From positions 11,917,203 through 11,981,202 of the forward strand of contig NZ_JAGINW010000001.1 of NCBI RefSeq assembly GCF_017876405.1: DNA of 64,000 nt, in the 5' to 3' direction. Positions 34,170-42,695 of the stretch are shown here, one piece after another (the stretch's first letter is position 1; every line of letters begins with the position of its first letter). Below the pieces are notes generated by a model, which saw only the letters and a list, made by a program, of their open reading frames with translations, was not told where the DNA came from and did no database searches. The position numbers and the translations under genes are program-made. Source of the DNA: Kibdelosporangium banguiense (lineage in GTDB: Bacteria > Actinomycetota > Actinomycetes > Mycobacteriales > Pseudonocardiaceae).

Positions 34170-36127
34170 CGGGCACTCAGCAGCAGGATGGGATCGCCGT
34201 GCTCATCACCGGCCGGGTGGCCGATGAGGGCGACGAATCCCGGCGCACGCACGAGCACACCTTCCTCGATCGCTTCCGCTGTCAGGGCAATCGGGTTCGG
34301 GTCAGGCCCATAACACAGGGCGAACACTGCTCGGCCGTGCGGCGTTTCCGGGATCGGGTCGGCCAGCACGTGATTGGTTTGAGCGACGCGGTGCCATCCG
34401 TGATCCGGATTGCCGTACCCCCTGGGGTCGTCGCCGAGTGCGAACGCCACCTGTTCCTGTGTGAGACCAATAGTCTCAGGGCTGTTGACGTATTCCCGGC
34501 CTGCAGGTGGATTGACCACGCGCAGGGGTGCGCTTCCGCTGATCGCAAGACCACCGGCGAGCAGGATTCCCTTGGTGGCCAGGACTTCGCCTGGCGAACC
34601 AAGGTCGAACGGGGTGGCGTCCGGCTCCGACACCGTCAGAATCTTGTGCTGACGTTCACCTTCCTCGGCCGCGTAAGGCAGACCGGCCAGGAAGGTCAGG
34701 TCCACGTCAGCAGGCAGTGCCGACCGATCGAGCACTGCCACCACGTACATCCGGTCGCCGTCGGACACGTAAAGGTGTTGCACGGCAAGCATGACCTGGT
34801 CTCTGGTGACCACAGGCTTGGTCACCAGCTTGCCCGCGAGGCCGGTGATCGCCACATCCCGCGTGCGTACCGGGCCGAGCGGACGGACCAGAAGCAGCGA
34901 TTCTCCGTCCGGATACCGCACCAACGGGCCGATCCCGTGTTGGTGGTCCACAACAGACTCGATGACGGCAGTCCCGGCGGCATCGATCAGGTACGGCGTG
35001 AGCTGCTCGGTCAACGACACGGACACACGTCCGTGCCGCAGCGAGTAAGGCGTCGACACCGGGTCATCGGCCGGATGCCGGTACCACTTGTGGTCGTCCT
35101 GGTAGAACCAGACGGTGGTGAACGCGAAATGCCCGCTGGGTACGCCGGGCGTGGTCGCGCAGTAGTAGGCGACACGCCGGTCGCCGAGGTAACGGCCGAG
35201 GTCGGCCTCGATTCGGTTGCCGAAGAACCGGAGTCCGAGCATGCCTTCGCAGCCGCAGTGCTGTTCGCTGTAGCGCGGCCCGCCGTAGTCGAAGCCACGC
35301 GCGGACAGCCTGCATTCCAGGTGCCGGGCGATCTCGTCGCCGTCCTGCAGGAAGCACTCCTGACCACTGATCTGATAGGCCCGCGCGAGGAACGTCAGCG
35401 AGATGGGCAGGTAGTTCTGGTCATGGCCGGCGCCGTGCTCGACCGGCAGCCGGAAGCCTCGGTCCGTAACGCACGCAGCACGTACCTCGTTGTGGTACAA
35501 AGACATTGCTTTGTCCACTATCGACTGATCGGCCAGCAGCCGGCCCAGCGCCAAGCCCGCGGCGACGGCACCGATCGCCTGGTTGGCGGTCTGCTGGGGA
35601 TTGAACAGGCTGGCCTCGGTCAGCCAGTGCCAGAATCCCCTGGTCACCTCGGTCAGTTCGGCATACTGCGACCGCGTGCACAGTCCCTGACCGAGTTCCA
35701 GCACGTTGACCGCGTGCAGCATCGCCCACACCGTGCTCGGCCAGTCACCGAACGGATGTTCCCCGGCGGCGAGGACATATCGAGCGTACGGCAGGCCGCT
35801 GTCGCGGATCCGGTAGAACAGCTCCCCCGGATTGTCGGTCCGGAAAATCCGGTGTGCCAGCACGAAATCCAGGCCGCGGCGGGCAGCGGCGACCAGTTCG
35901 GTGTCCCGCCGGTCACCTCGATGCCAGGCGAGACACAGCAGCGAGACCACACCCAGCGACATGTCGCCGACATCGTCATCAGCGGCCGGGTCTTCGAAGT
36001 TGCCGTCCGGGCTCTGACGGGCGATCACCGTGGCGACCGCGTCGGCGAGCGCTGCCCGCAGGCTTTCCGGGTCGTCGGGCAGGTCGTGCACGCTGGCGTG
36101 CTGACTCGGCAGGTACACCGGCGTCAT
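34166..36127 (-). CDS. Unclassified 653-aa protein, probable alpha/alpha-barrel carbohydrate enzyme
   Basis: 653 aa with no signal peptide, so cytoplasmic. The first ~370 residues are alternating helices with Trp, Tyr and Cys/His clusters (LLCLAWHRGDRRD, HGAGHDQNYLPISLTFLARAYQIS, FDYGGPRYSEQHCGCEGMLGLRFFGNR), as in alpha/alpha-toroid lyases and hydrolases of the heparinase or alginate-lyase type. The rest is beta-rich. The HDQNY and HCGCE motifs could be catalytic. ATGA overlaps on both sides tie it to the oxidoreductase and the PmoA-like gene. Probably breaks down an imported (unsaturated) oligosaccharide. Could be a new polysaccharide-lyase-like family. Confidence 0.65.
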   Translation of the reverse strand: MTPVYLPSQHASVHDLPDDPESLRAALADAVATVIARQSPDGNFEDPAADDDVGDMSLGVVSLLCLAWHRGDRRDTELVAAARRGLDFVLAHRIFRTDNPGELFYRIRDSGLPYARYVLAAGEHPFGDWPSTVWAMLHAVNVLELGQGLCTRSQYAELTEVTRGFWHWLTEASLFNPQQTANQAIGAVAAGLALGRLLADQSIVDKAMSLYHNEVRAACVTDRGFRLPVEHGAGHDQNYLPISLTFLARAYQISGQECFLQDGDEIARHLECRLSARGFDYGGPRYSEQHCGCEGMLGLRFFGNRIEADLGRYLGDRRVAYYCATTPGVPSGHFAFTTVWFYQDDHKWYRHPADDPVSTPYSLRHGRVSVSLTEQLTPYLIDAAGTAVIESVVDHQHGIGPLVRYPDGESLLLVRPLGPVRTRDVAITGLAGKLVTKPVVTRDQVMLAVQHLYVSDGDRMYVVAVLDRSALPADVDLTFLAGLPYAAEEGERQHKILTVSEPDATPFDLGSPGEVLATKGILLAGGLAISGSAPLRVVNPPAGREYVNSPETIGLTQEQVAFALGDDPRGYGNPDHGWHRVAQTNHVLADPIPETPHGRAVFALCYGPDPNPIALTAEAIEEGVLVRAPGFVALIGHPAGDEHGDPILLLSAR

Positions 36128-37209
36128 GTGAGCTCCTTGACGGCCCAGGGCAGGTTCAGTTCGGAGAACAGCAGCCCTTGTTCCGTGGCTGCCACCACCG
36201 CGTCCTCGATCCCCGCAACAGTACGCCCAGTCGGCGTGATTCGTTGGTACCGCTCGGGAATCGCGTGCTCACCCGGCCTGTCCTGGATCGCGGCCAGCGC
36301 CGAGGTGAAGCAATAGGCAGCGCGCAGCGGGCTGCACAGGACGTCCTGCCCGGGATCGGCGTCCAGGTTCGTGATCAGGTCGTCGATCAGTGCCACCCGG
36401 TCACCGGCGATCTCCTCGGAGCCCACTCGCAACAGGTCCTTTGTGTACCACAGAGTGGCCTGTCCCCTGCTACCGAAGACCTTTACATATGGCTCGAACT
36501 CATATCGTGCGCACAATGTCACCGCCACGGTCACCGAAACACCAGTGCTCGCATCGATTCTGGCGCTCATCGTGTCGTCGGTCCCGATCTGGTAGGCACG
36601 ATACGGCTCAGCACGCATACTGAGCGAGGTGCCGGGATCAGGGGCGGCCAGTCGCAGCGCGATCGCGAGCCCGTGTGCGAACGGATTCGCCAGAGCGCCA
36701 TCACCATAAGCACGCCGTCCTGCCCACGCAGAACGGCTGTAGTAGGCGGAATCCCGGTACCAGCAACCGGCGACACTGATCCGTCGCACGTCACCGAGCT
36801 CGCCTGCCCGGACCCGGCTGATCAGCTCCCGCACCACGGACGACCCGAACGCCTGAAACCCGACCTGGCAGTGCCGGCGAGTCCGCGCAGCGACATCGAG
36901 CAGATGTTCATGGTCTGCCAACGTTGTCACCGGCGGCTTCTCCAGCAGCACGTGCGCGCCGGACGACATGGCATGCGAGGCCAGCTCGGCGTGGGTGTGC
37001 ATCGGGGTCGCGATCACCACCACATCCGGCCGGAGCCTGTCCATCAGCCGGACCGCGTCGGTGTCGAAGACAATGCCCGGCAACGGTTCCGGTTGCCGCA
37101 AGTCGGCGATCCCACGCAGGGAAAGCAGTCCGGCGTGGTCCCTGGCCAGCAGGTCGGCCAAGTGCACCCGGCCGTGACCGTGTGCACCGATCAGCACCAC
37201 GTTCGTCAT
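36124..37209 (-). CDS. Gfo/Idh/MocA-family oxidoreductase
   Basis: 361 aa. N-terminal Rossmann fold (VVLIGAHGHGRVHLADLL), strand VVVIATPMHTHAELA and the signature HVLLEKPPVTT, with catalytic Lys in EKP. The C-terminal alpha/beta domain includes YGDGALANPFAHGLAIALRL, where His is the usual catalytic base. It would oxidise or epimerise a sugar with NAD(P). Its ends overlap both neighbours by 4 bp (ATGA), so the operon is translationally coupled. Confidence 0.9.
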   Translation of the reverse strand: MTNVVLIGAHGHGRVHLADLLARDHAGLLSLRGIADLRQPEPLPGIVFDTDAVRLMDRLRPDVVVIATPMHTHAELASHAMSSGAHVLLEKPPVTTLADHEHLLDVAARTRRHCQVGFQAFGSSVVRELISRVRAGELGDVRRISVAGCWYRDSAYYSRSAWAGRRAYGDGALANPFAHGLAIALRLAAPDPGTSLSMRAEPYRAYQIGTDDTMSARIDASTGVSVTVAVTLCARYEFEPYVKVFGSRGQATLWYTKDLLRVGSEEIAGDRVALIDDLITNLDADPGQDVLCSPLRAAYCFTSALAAIQDRPGEHAIPERYQRITPTGRTVAGIEDAVVAATEQGLLFSELNLPWAVKELT

Positions 37210-38102
37210 TTCAGCTGCTCGGCCAATCGCACGGCACCATGTACCGGCGGCACAGCCAACCGGTGCACCTTGCTGCTCGGAGCGACCACCGCGAGTTCAC
37301 GGAGGAAAGCGTCGAACAGCCTGCGCTGGTTGAGAATCACCCCACCTGCGACCACTACGTCATCCACCGGCACATCCCTGGTGGCGAGCATCGCCACGAG
37401 ACCGGCCAAGGCTTCGGCGGCTTCCCGCACGACTGCCTCAGCGAGCGCGGACCCGCCGTTCAACGCGTCGAACACCAGGCTGGCGCGACTGCCCCAGCCC
37501 GCGGCGCCGAGGTCGGCCGCCATGGCGTCAGGCAGGTCGGTGACCTCGGTGACCTGGTACGACCGCACCAGCAGGTCGGCCAGCAGATCAGGTGGCTCGC
37601 CACGGTTGCGGGCCGCCAGACTCGCTCGCGCGGCTTCCCGCGTGAGACCGGACGCGCTGCCCTCGTCGCCGAGCAGCCATCCCCAGCCACCGACGTAGAC
37701 GGACTCGCCCTGGCGATCCCGCCCGACGGCCACGGATCCGGTACCGGCGACCAGTCCCACGCCCACGGCCAGACCGGCCGCCGGGACCAGCAGTTCGGCG
37801 TCGTTGCACACCAGGCACGCGACCGGCAGCAGACGTGTGAGCTCCTCCTGCACGACCGCACAGGCCCGGGCACTGTCACATCCATGCGCGCCGACGACAA
37901 TCCCGTCTACTCCGGCCTGTCGCACAGTCGTACCGATCAACTCTGCGAGAAAGGCGGCCGCGGCCGGGCCGTCCGAGGGCAGCCAGCCTTCGCTGGCGAC
38001 CACGCGGTCGGCGATCGTCTCGCCGCCGCGGGTGGCGTGGATGTGCGTCTTGGTGCCGCCGACATCGATCCCCACCCGAACACCGGAGATCAGTTCCGGC
38101 AC
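37206..38102 (-). CDS. BadF/BadG-type sugar kinase (N-acetylglucosamine kinase-like)
   Basis: 298 aa. Actin-like ATPase: phosphate-1 motif VGIDVGGTKTHIHATRGG, GTGSVAVGR (phosphate-2 region), GGWGWLLGDEGSA, and adenosine motif VVVAGGVI. This is the BcrAD/BadFG family, which includes N-acetylglucosamine and glucosamine kinases. GTG 38102 has GGAGGG 8 nt upstream. It is the first gene of the coupled operon and faces a ROK regulator. Phosphorylation of an imported sugar is the probable role. Confidence 0.88.
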   Translation of the reverse strand: MPELISGVRVGIDVGGTKTHIHATRGGETIADRVVASEGWLPSDGPAAAAFLAELIGTTVRQAGVDGIVVGAHGCDSARACAVVQEELTRLLPVACLVCNDAELLVPAAGLAVGVGLVAGTGSVAVGRDRQGESVYVGGWGWLLGDEGSASGLTREAARASLAARNRGEPPDLLADLLVRSYQVTEVTDLPDAMAADLGAAGWGSRASLVFDALNGGSALAEAVVREAAEALAGLVAMLATRDVPVDDVVVAGGVILNQRRLFDAFLRELAVVAPSSKVHRLAVPPVHGAVRLAEQLK

Positions 38103-38178
38103 AGTTTCCCTCCCTCGAGATGGCTGACACCGGGGTGTGCGTGGGCTGGCGGCGACCTCCTCACGGAGGGATACAGCA

Positions 38179-38228
38179 GGGAAAGCGGCTGGGACCCGCT
38201 TGGTTAGTTAAGCATTGAACTTACTAAC
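38179..38228. promoter_or_regulatory. Divergent operator between kinase operon and ROK gene
   Basis: GTTAGTTAAG (38203-38212) and CTTACTAAC (38220-38228) form an inverted repeat with one extra T, typical of ROK-family operators. Beside it, GGGAAAGCGG (38179-38188) repeats the half-site of the LacI-type boxes at 32236 and 39395, and AAGCGG-N7-CCGCTT (38183-38201) is a further inverted repeat. The ROK gene lacks a ribosome site; TACGGT (38248-38253) 8 nt before its ATG fits a leaderless start. Confidence 0.55.
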
Positions 38229-38261
38229 ACCGTCCGCTGTCAAGGTGTACGGTCTGCGACC

Positions 38262-39377
38262 ATGGTCGAGTCAGCGCTTTCCGACAGCGCGAGTGACGTC
38301 TTCGCCGCGCTGGCAGAGCTGCGGAAAGCCACTCGGCCGCAGCTCGCGGCCGCATGCGAGTTGTCCAAGCCCACGGTCTCCACGGCGGTGGCGGAACTGG
38401 AGGCGCTGCGGCTCGTCGAGCGCAACGGAACGGCGTTCGGCGCGACCGGCCGCTCCGCCGCCGTCTACCAGCTCGGCCCTGAGGCCGGATATGCGCTGGC
38501 CATCGACCGCGGCTCCACCCAGGTCGCCTACCGCGTGATCGGCTTGGACGGAAGGCTGCTGGACGAGGACCACACCGATGAGCCGGCCTCCGCACACGCC
38601 ATGATCCGTACCGCGCTGCGCAGACGTACACGCAGTGGTCCACTTCGTGCGGTTGTGGTCGCGGTGTCCGATGTGGTCACACCGACCGGCCGCGCCGGCG
38701 ATCCCACGATCGAGCAGCGGATCCACACCGCCGTCGACGCGCTCGCCTTGCCGCCTGGCGCCCCTGTCCGGACCGAGAACAACGTCAACTGCGCGGCCAT
38801 CGCCGAACTGCACGAAGGCACAGGCGGCTCACAGGACACATTCGTGTATCTCCAGGCCGGTATGGCGATCGGCGCCGGAATAGTGGTCAACGGCAAGCTG
38901 ATCCGCGGATCGAACGGGGCCGCGGGCGAAGTCGCCCGGCTCGCCTACCCATGGGTGGACGGCCAGTCCGCGGGCCATGAGGCACTGGAAGCCCGCCTCG
39001 GCTCCCCCGGCCTGCTGCGCCGGGTCCGCGCCCGATGGTCGGCAGAACATGGCCAGGTTCCCGAGAGTGCACATGCGCTGTTCGACCTGGCCGAGCAGGA
39101 CCACTCGCTGGCCAAGGTGCTGGTCGCCGAACACGCACGGGAGATCGGCAAACTGGCCGTGTCCGTCTGCGCGGTGCTCGATCCCGGCCTGCTTGTCCTG
39201 GGTGGCGGGGTCGGCGGCAATCCGCTGCTCACGGCCGGGATCGCGGCCACGCTCGCCGAGCTCAGCTGGCCGACCGAGGTGGTCGTGAGCCGCCTCGGCG
39301 ACCGCGCGACCGTCCTCGGCGCCACTCATCTGGCCCGTGAGGACGGTGTACGACAGGTGACCTTGACAGCACGATAA
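38262..39377 (+). CDS. ROK-family transcriptional regulator
   Basis: 371 aa. N-terminal winged helix (residues ~10-65: ATRPQLAAACELSKPTVSTAVAELEALRLV), then the ROK actin-like domain with AIDRGSTQVAYRVIG, ENNVNCAAIAELHEG, GIVVNGKLIRGSNGAAGEVARL and VLGGGVGGNPLL. The CxCGxxGC zinc motif of most ROK repressors is absent (the place reads LAYPWVDGQS). It probably senses a sugar or sugar phosphate of the neighbouring kinase pathway and binds the operator at 38203-38228. Confidence 0.9.
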   Translation: MVESALSDSASDVFAALAELRKATRPQLAAACELSKPTVSTAVAELEALRLVERNGTAFGATGRSAAVYQLGPEAGYALAIDRGSTQVAYRVIGLDGRLLDEDHTDEPASAHAMIRTALRRRTRSGPLRAVVVAVSDVVTPTGRAGDPTIEQRIHTAVDALALPPGAPVRTENNVNCAAIAELHEGTGGSQDTFVYLQAGMAIGAGIVVNGKLIRGSNGAAGEVARLAYPWVDGQSAGHEALEARLGSPGLLRRVRARWSAEHGQVPESAHALFDLAEQDHSLAKVLVAEHAREIGKLAVSVCAVLDPGLLVLGGGVGGNPLLTAGIAATLAELSWPTEVVVSRLGDRATVLGATHLAREDGVRQVTLTAR

Positions 39378-39394
39378 GTCGTCCTTACAGTCTC

Positions 39395-39408
39395 GGAAAG
39401 CGCATTCC
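39395..39408 (+). promoter_or_regulatory. LacI-type operator upstream of sugar transporter
   Basis: GGAAAGCGCATTCC is a 14-bp palindrome with one mismatched pair and the central GCGC of LacI operators. It shares GGAAAGCGC with the site at 32236 upstream of the pectate lyase, so transporter and lyase may be in one regulon. Confidence 0.6.
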
Positions 39409-39483
39409 AGTTCCCTGGGACGGACTCCTGGACAGCGCCGTGTGCAGACGGCAGCCATCAACAGGCAAGTCCCAGGAGAAAAG

Positions 39484-40425
39484 ATGTCATCCACCGCGCT
39501 CAAACCGCCGGATGCCAGGACAGGCGCTTTCATACCGGTGCACAAACGCAAGCGGCACAAGCACAATCTGGCCGGTTACAGCTTTCTCGCACCATGGCTG
39601 ATCGGCCTGTTCAGTTTCACCCTGCTGCCGATGGCGTACTCGGCGTACCTGTCGATGACGAAGTTCGACCTGCTCACGCCTCCACAATGGACCGGCCTGG
39701 CCAACTTCAAGATGCTGCTGCAGGACGAGCGGTATTTGCAGTCAGTGAAAGTCACGCTGATCTACGTGGTGACCTCAGTACCGCTGAAGCTCGCCGCGGC
39801 GCTGCTGGTCGCGATGGCGCTCAACCGCGGCCTGAAAGCACTGGGCTTCTACCGATCGGTGTTCTACCTGCCGTCGCTGCTCGGCGCCAGCGTCGCGGTA
39901 TCGGTGATGTGGCGGCAGATCTTCTCCCAGCAGGGCCTGCTCAACGACTTCCTCGGCCTGTTCGGCATCCAGGGCGCGGACTGGATCGGCGACCCGCGGT
40001 ACGCGATGTGGACGCTGGTGCTGTTGTCCGCCTGGCAGTTCGGCACCCCGATGCTGATCTTCCTGGCCGGTCTCAAGCAGCTGCCGCAGGATCTCTACGA
40101 GGCGGCCGCCCTGGACGGCGCCGGCCCGGTCCGGATGTTCTTCAAGATCACCCTGCCGCTGCTGTCGCCGATGGTGTTCTTCAACCTGGTGCTGGAGACG
40201 ATCAACGCGTTCCAGACGTTCACCCCGGCCTACGTGGTCTCCGGTGGCCTGGGCGGGCCGATCGACTCGACCCTGCTGTACACGCTTTACCTGTACCTCA
40301 AGGGTTTCGGCAGCATGCAGATGGGTTACGCCTCGGCGATGGCGTGGGTGTTGTTCGCGGTGATCGGCCTGTTCACCGCGCTGTACTTCTGGTCGGCCCG
40401 CCGCTGGGTCAACTACGCGGACTGA
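39484..40425 (+). CDS. Sugar ABC transporter permease, MalF/UgpA type
   Basis: 313 aa from ATG 39484 with AGGAG upstream. Six membrane segments; the ABC-binding EAA loop is LYEAAALDGAGPVRMFFKITLPLLSPM. N-terminal cytoplasmic tail is basic (VHKRKRHKHNLAGYSF). It forms a heterodimer with the next permease and accepts sugar from the lipoprotein encoded third. No ATPase gene is present, so it likely uses a shared MsiK-type ATPase. Confidence 0.93.
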   Translation: MSSTALKPPDARTGAFIPVHKRKRHKHNLAGYSFLAPWLIGLFSFTLLPMAYSAYLSMTKFDLLTPPQWTGLANFKMLLQDERYLQSVKVTLIYVVTSVPLKLAAALLVAMALNRGLKALGFYRSVFYLPSLLGASVAVSVMWRQIFSQQGLLNDFLGLFGIQGADWIGDPRYAMWTLVLLSAWQFGTPMLIFLAGLKQLPQDLYEAAALDGAGPVRMFFKITLPLLSPMVFFNLVLETINAFQTFTPAYVVSGGLGGPIDSTLLYTLYLYLKGFGSMQMGYASAMAWVLFAVIGLFTALYFWSARRWVNYAD

Positions 40426-40440
40426 GAGGGAGGTTCCGTG

Positions 40441-41295
40441 ATGACAGTTTCCGCCCTGCCCCGTCCGCGCCGCGTGAAGTACCACTGGCGCGCCCACACG
40501 ATGTTGCTGATCGTCCTGGCTGTGATGATCTACCCGCTGGTCTGGCTGGTCGGCGCGTCGTTCAAGCCGGAGAACCAGATCTTCACCACGGTCAACCCGT
40601 TCCCGACGAGCTTCACGCTCGGCAACTACATCAGCGGCTGGACCGCGACCGGCACGTCGTTCAGCGTGTACCTGTCCAACTCGATCGTGATCTCGGCCTG
40701 CGTCGTGGTCGGCAACGTCGTGTCCTGCTCGCTGGCCGCATATGCTTTCGCGCGGCTGGATTTCGCGTTCCGCAAAACGTGGTTCGCCTTGATGCTCGGC
40801 ACTCTGATGCTGCCGTTCCAGGCCACGCTGATCCCGCAGTACACGATCTTCTACCAGCTGAACTGGATCAACACGTTCCTGCCGCTCGTAGTGCCGTACC
40901 TGCTGGCCTACGACGCGTTCTTCATCTTCCTGATGGTGCAGTTCATCCGCGGCATCCCCAAGGAACTCGACGAGGCGGCCGAACTGGACGGCGCCGGGCA
41001 CGGCCGGATATTCCTCAGCGTCATCCTGCCGCTGCTGAAACCCGCTCTGATCACCACCACGATCCTGACGTTCATCTGGACGTTCAACGACTTCCTGCGC
41101 CAACTGGTGTACCTGTCCGACCACACCCGCTACACCGCGCCACTGGGCCTGAACTCCTTTGTGGACAAGGCCAGCGGCTCCAGCTACGGCGGCATGCTCG
41201 CGATGTCCGTGATCACCCTGGTGCCCACGGTCGCCGTCTTCCTGATCTCGCAGAAACGCCTCGTCGAGGGCGTGGCCAACACCGGCATCAAATGA
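40441..41295 (+). CDS. Sugar ABC transporter permease, MalG/UgpE type
   Basis: 284 aa. ATG 40441 is favoured over GTG 40438 by the GGAGG spacing. Six membrane segments with EAA loop LDEAAELDGAGHGRIFLSVILPLLKPA and the family segment MLPFQATLIPQYTIFYQL. It pairs with the preceding permease after a 15-bp gap. Substrate is inferred from context to be a pectin-derived or related oligosaccharide. Confidence 0.93.
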   Translation: MTVSALPRPRRVKYHWRAHTMLLIVLAVMIYPLVWLVGASFKPENQIFTTVNPFPTSFTLGNYISGWTATGTSFSVYLSNSIVISACVVVGNVVSCSLAAYAFARLDFAFRKTWFALMLGTLMLPFQATLIPQYTIFYQLNWINTFLPLVVPYLLAYDAFFIFLMVQFIRGIPKELDEAAELDGAGHGRIFLSVILPLLKPALITTTILTFIWTFNDFLRQLVYLSDHTRYTAPLGLNSFVDKASGSSYGGMLAMSVITLVPTVAVFLISQKRLVEGVANTGIK

Positions 41296-41325
41296 CCTTT
41301 CACCGCCAGAGAAAGGCTGCAGCAC

Positions 41326-42642
41326 ATGTCTGAAAACTTCTCCAGGAGAGGGTTCCTCGGCCTCGCGGCCGGTGGCGTCGCCGCGGCCGGGCTCGCCGGG
41401 TGCGGTTTCGCCCCGCCGAGCGGCGGCGGCGGTTCCTCGTCGAGCGGCGCGCTGGTGTTCCGGTGGTGGGGCGGCGAGGCCCGCAACCGCGCCTACCAGC
41501 AGACGCTCGATCTGTTCAAGCAGAAGACCGGCATCACGGTCACGGCTCAGTTCTCGGGCTACGACGGCTACTTCAACAAGCTGAACACCGAGTTCGCCGG
41601 CGGCAACCCACCGGACATCTTCCAGATGGACACGGCCCTGGTCAGCACCTACGCGGCCAAGGGCGTGCTCACCGACCTGTCGCGCTACATCCCTGACACC
41701 ATCCACCTGGACACCCTGTACCCAGCTGTGCGTACGGCCGGAACCGTCGGTGGCAAGCCATACGGCGTCCCCTCAGGTTCGGGATATGCCCCTGTCGTGT
41801 ACGACAAGAACGTCTTCGAACAGGCCAAGATCCCGGTCCCGACCGACAACTGGACCTGGAACGACTTCACCACCATCGCCGGTGAACTGTCCAAGGCGAT
41901 GGGATCAGGCAAATACGGTGCGCTGGACGCGTCCCGGGACGACTCCGGCGCGCTGCAGCCGTGGCTGCGGCAGCGCGGCAAGGATCTCTACACCGCCGAG
42001 GGCGTCCTGGGTTTCAACGAGGACGACCTCAAGGAATGGTTCACCTACTGGGAGGGCCTGCGCAAGTCCGGCGCGATCTGCCCGCCCGAGATGCTGTCCA
42101 ATGCGGACTCCGCGACCGGCAACCACCCGCTGATCACCGGCCAGGTCGCGATGACCACCGGCTGGGGCCTCGCCCAGATCCAGCCGCTGACCCAGCACGC
42201 ACTGGACATCGTGATCGTCCCGCGCGGCAGCAACGGCAAGACGGGCCAGGCTCCCAGTGGCGGTGTCCTGCTCAGCGTCCCGGTGAAGAGCTCGAACCCG
42301 GACGGCGCCGCCAAACTGATCGATTTCTTCGCCACCGACACCGACGCCATCAAGATCATGGGCATCCAGCGCGGTTTCCCGCCCTCCGACAAGGCTCTCA
42401 ACACCCTGCTGCCCAGCCTGAGCGCCTCCGACAAACGAGACGTGACCTATGGCCAGTACGTCTCCCAGGAAGTCGTCAAGGACGGCATCCCCAACGCCCC
42501 GACCGCTCCGGCAGGCTACAACGACGTGAAGAACGCCCTGGACGCCGCCGCCAAACAGGTCGCCTTCGCCAAGATGTCCGTCGCCGACGGCGTGACCCGC
42601 TTCTTCAGCGACGCCAAGACGGCCCTTGCCAACGCCAAGTAG
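41326..42642 (+). CDS. Sugar ABC transporter substrate-binding lipoprotein
   Basis: 438 aa. Tat-type lipoprotein signal: twin-arginine SRRGFLGLA and lipobox LAGC with the acylated Cys at about residue 26, then a Ser/Gly linker. The mature part is a family 1 extracellular solute-binding protein: WWGGEARNRAYQQTLDLFKQKTGITV, GNPPDIFQMDTALVSTYAAKGVL, YGVPSGSGYAPVVYDKNVFE. It captures the sugar outside the cell. Strong bidirectional terminator follows. Confidence 0.94.
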   Translation: MSENFSRRGFLGLAAGGVAAAGLAGCGFAPPSGGGGSSSSGALVFRWWGGEARNRAYQQTLDLFKQKTGITVTAQFSGYDGYFNKLNTEFAGGNPPDIFQMDTALVSTYAAKGVLTDLSRYIPDTIHLDTLYPAVRTAGTVGGKPYGVPSGSGYAPVVYDKNVFEQAKIPVPTDNWTWNDFTTIAGELSKAMGSGKYGALDASRDDSGALQPWLRQRGKDLYTAEGVLGFNEDDLKEWFTYWEGLRKSGAICPPEMLSNADSATGNHPLITGQVAMTTGWGLAQIQPLTQHALDIVIVPRGSNGKTGQAPSGGVLLSVPVKSSNPDGAAKLIDFFATDTDAIKIMGIQRGFPPSDKALNTLLPSLSASDKRDVTYGQYVSQEVVKDGIPNAPTAPAGYNDVKNALDAAAKQVAFAKMSVADGVTRFFSDAKTALANAK

Positions 42643-42653
42643 AACAGCGAGGT

Positions 42654-42684
42654 GCGGACCGCCAGGAAAGTCCTGACGGTCCGC
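42654..42684. terminator. Bidirectional terminator
   Basis: GCGGACCG (42654-42661) and CGGTCCGC (42677-42684) pair perfectly, with inner CAGGA/TCCTG. It lies between the converging transporter and subtilase genes and can serve both. Confidence 0.75.
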
Positions 42685-42695
42685 GCGAAACTTTC

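Noticed and set aside
39594..41706. Long open frames on both strands across the sugar transporter genes
   Set aside because: Shadows of two permeases and the binding protein, whose EAA loops, membrane segments and lipobox are in the chosen frames.
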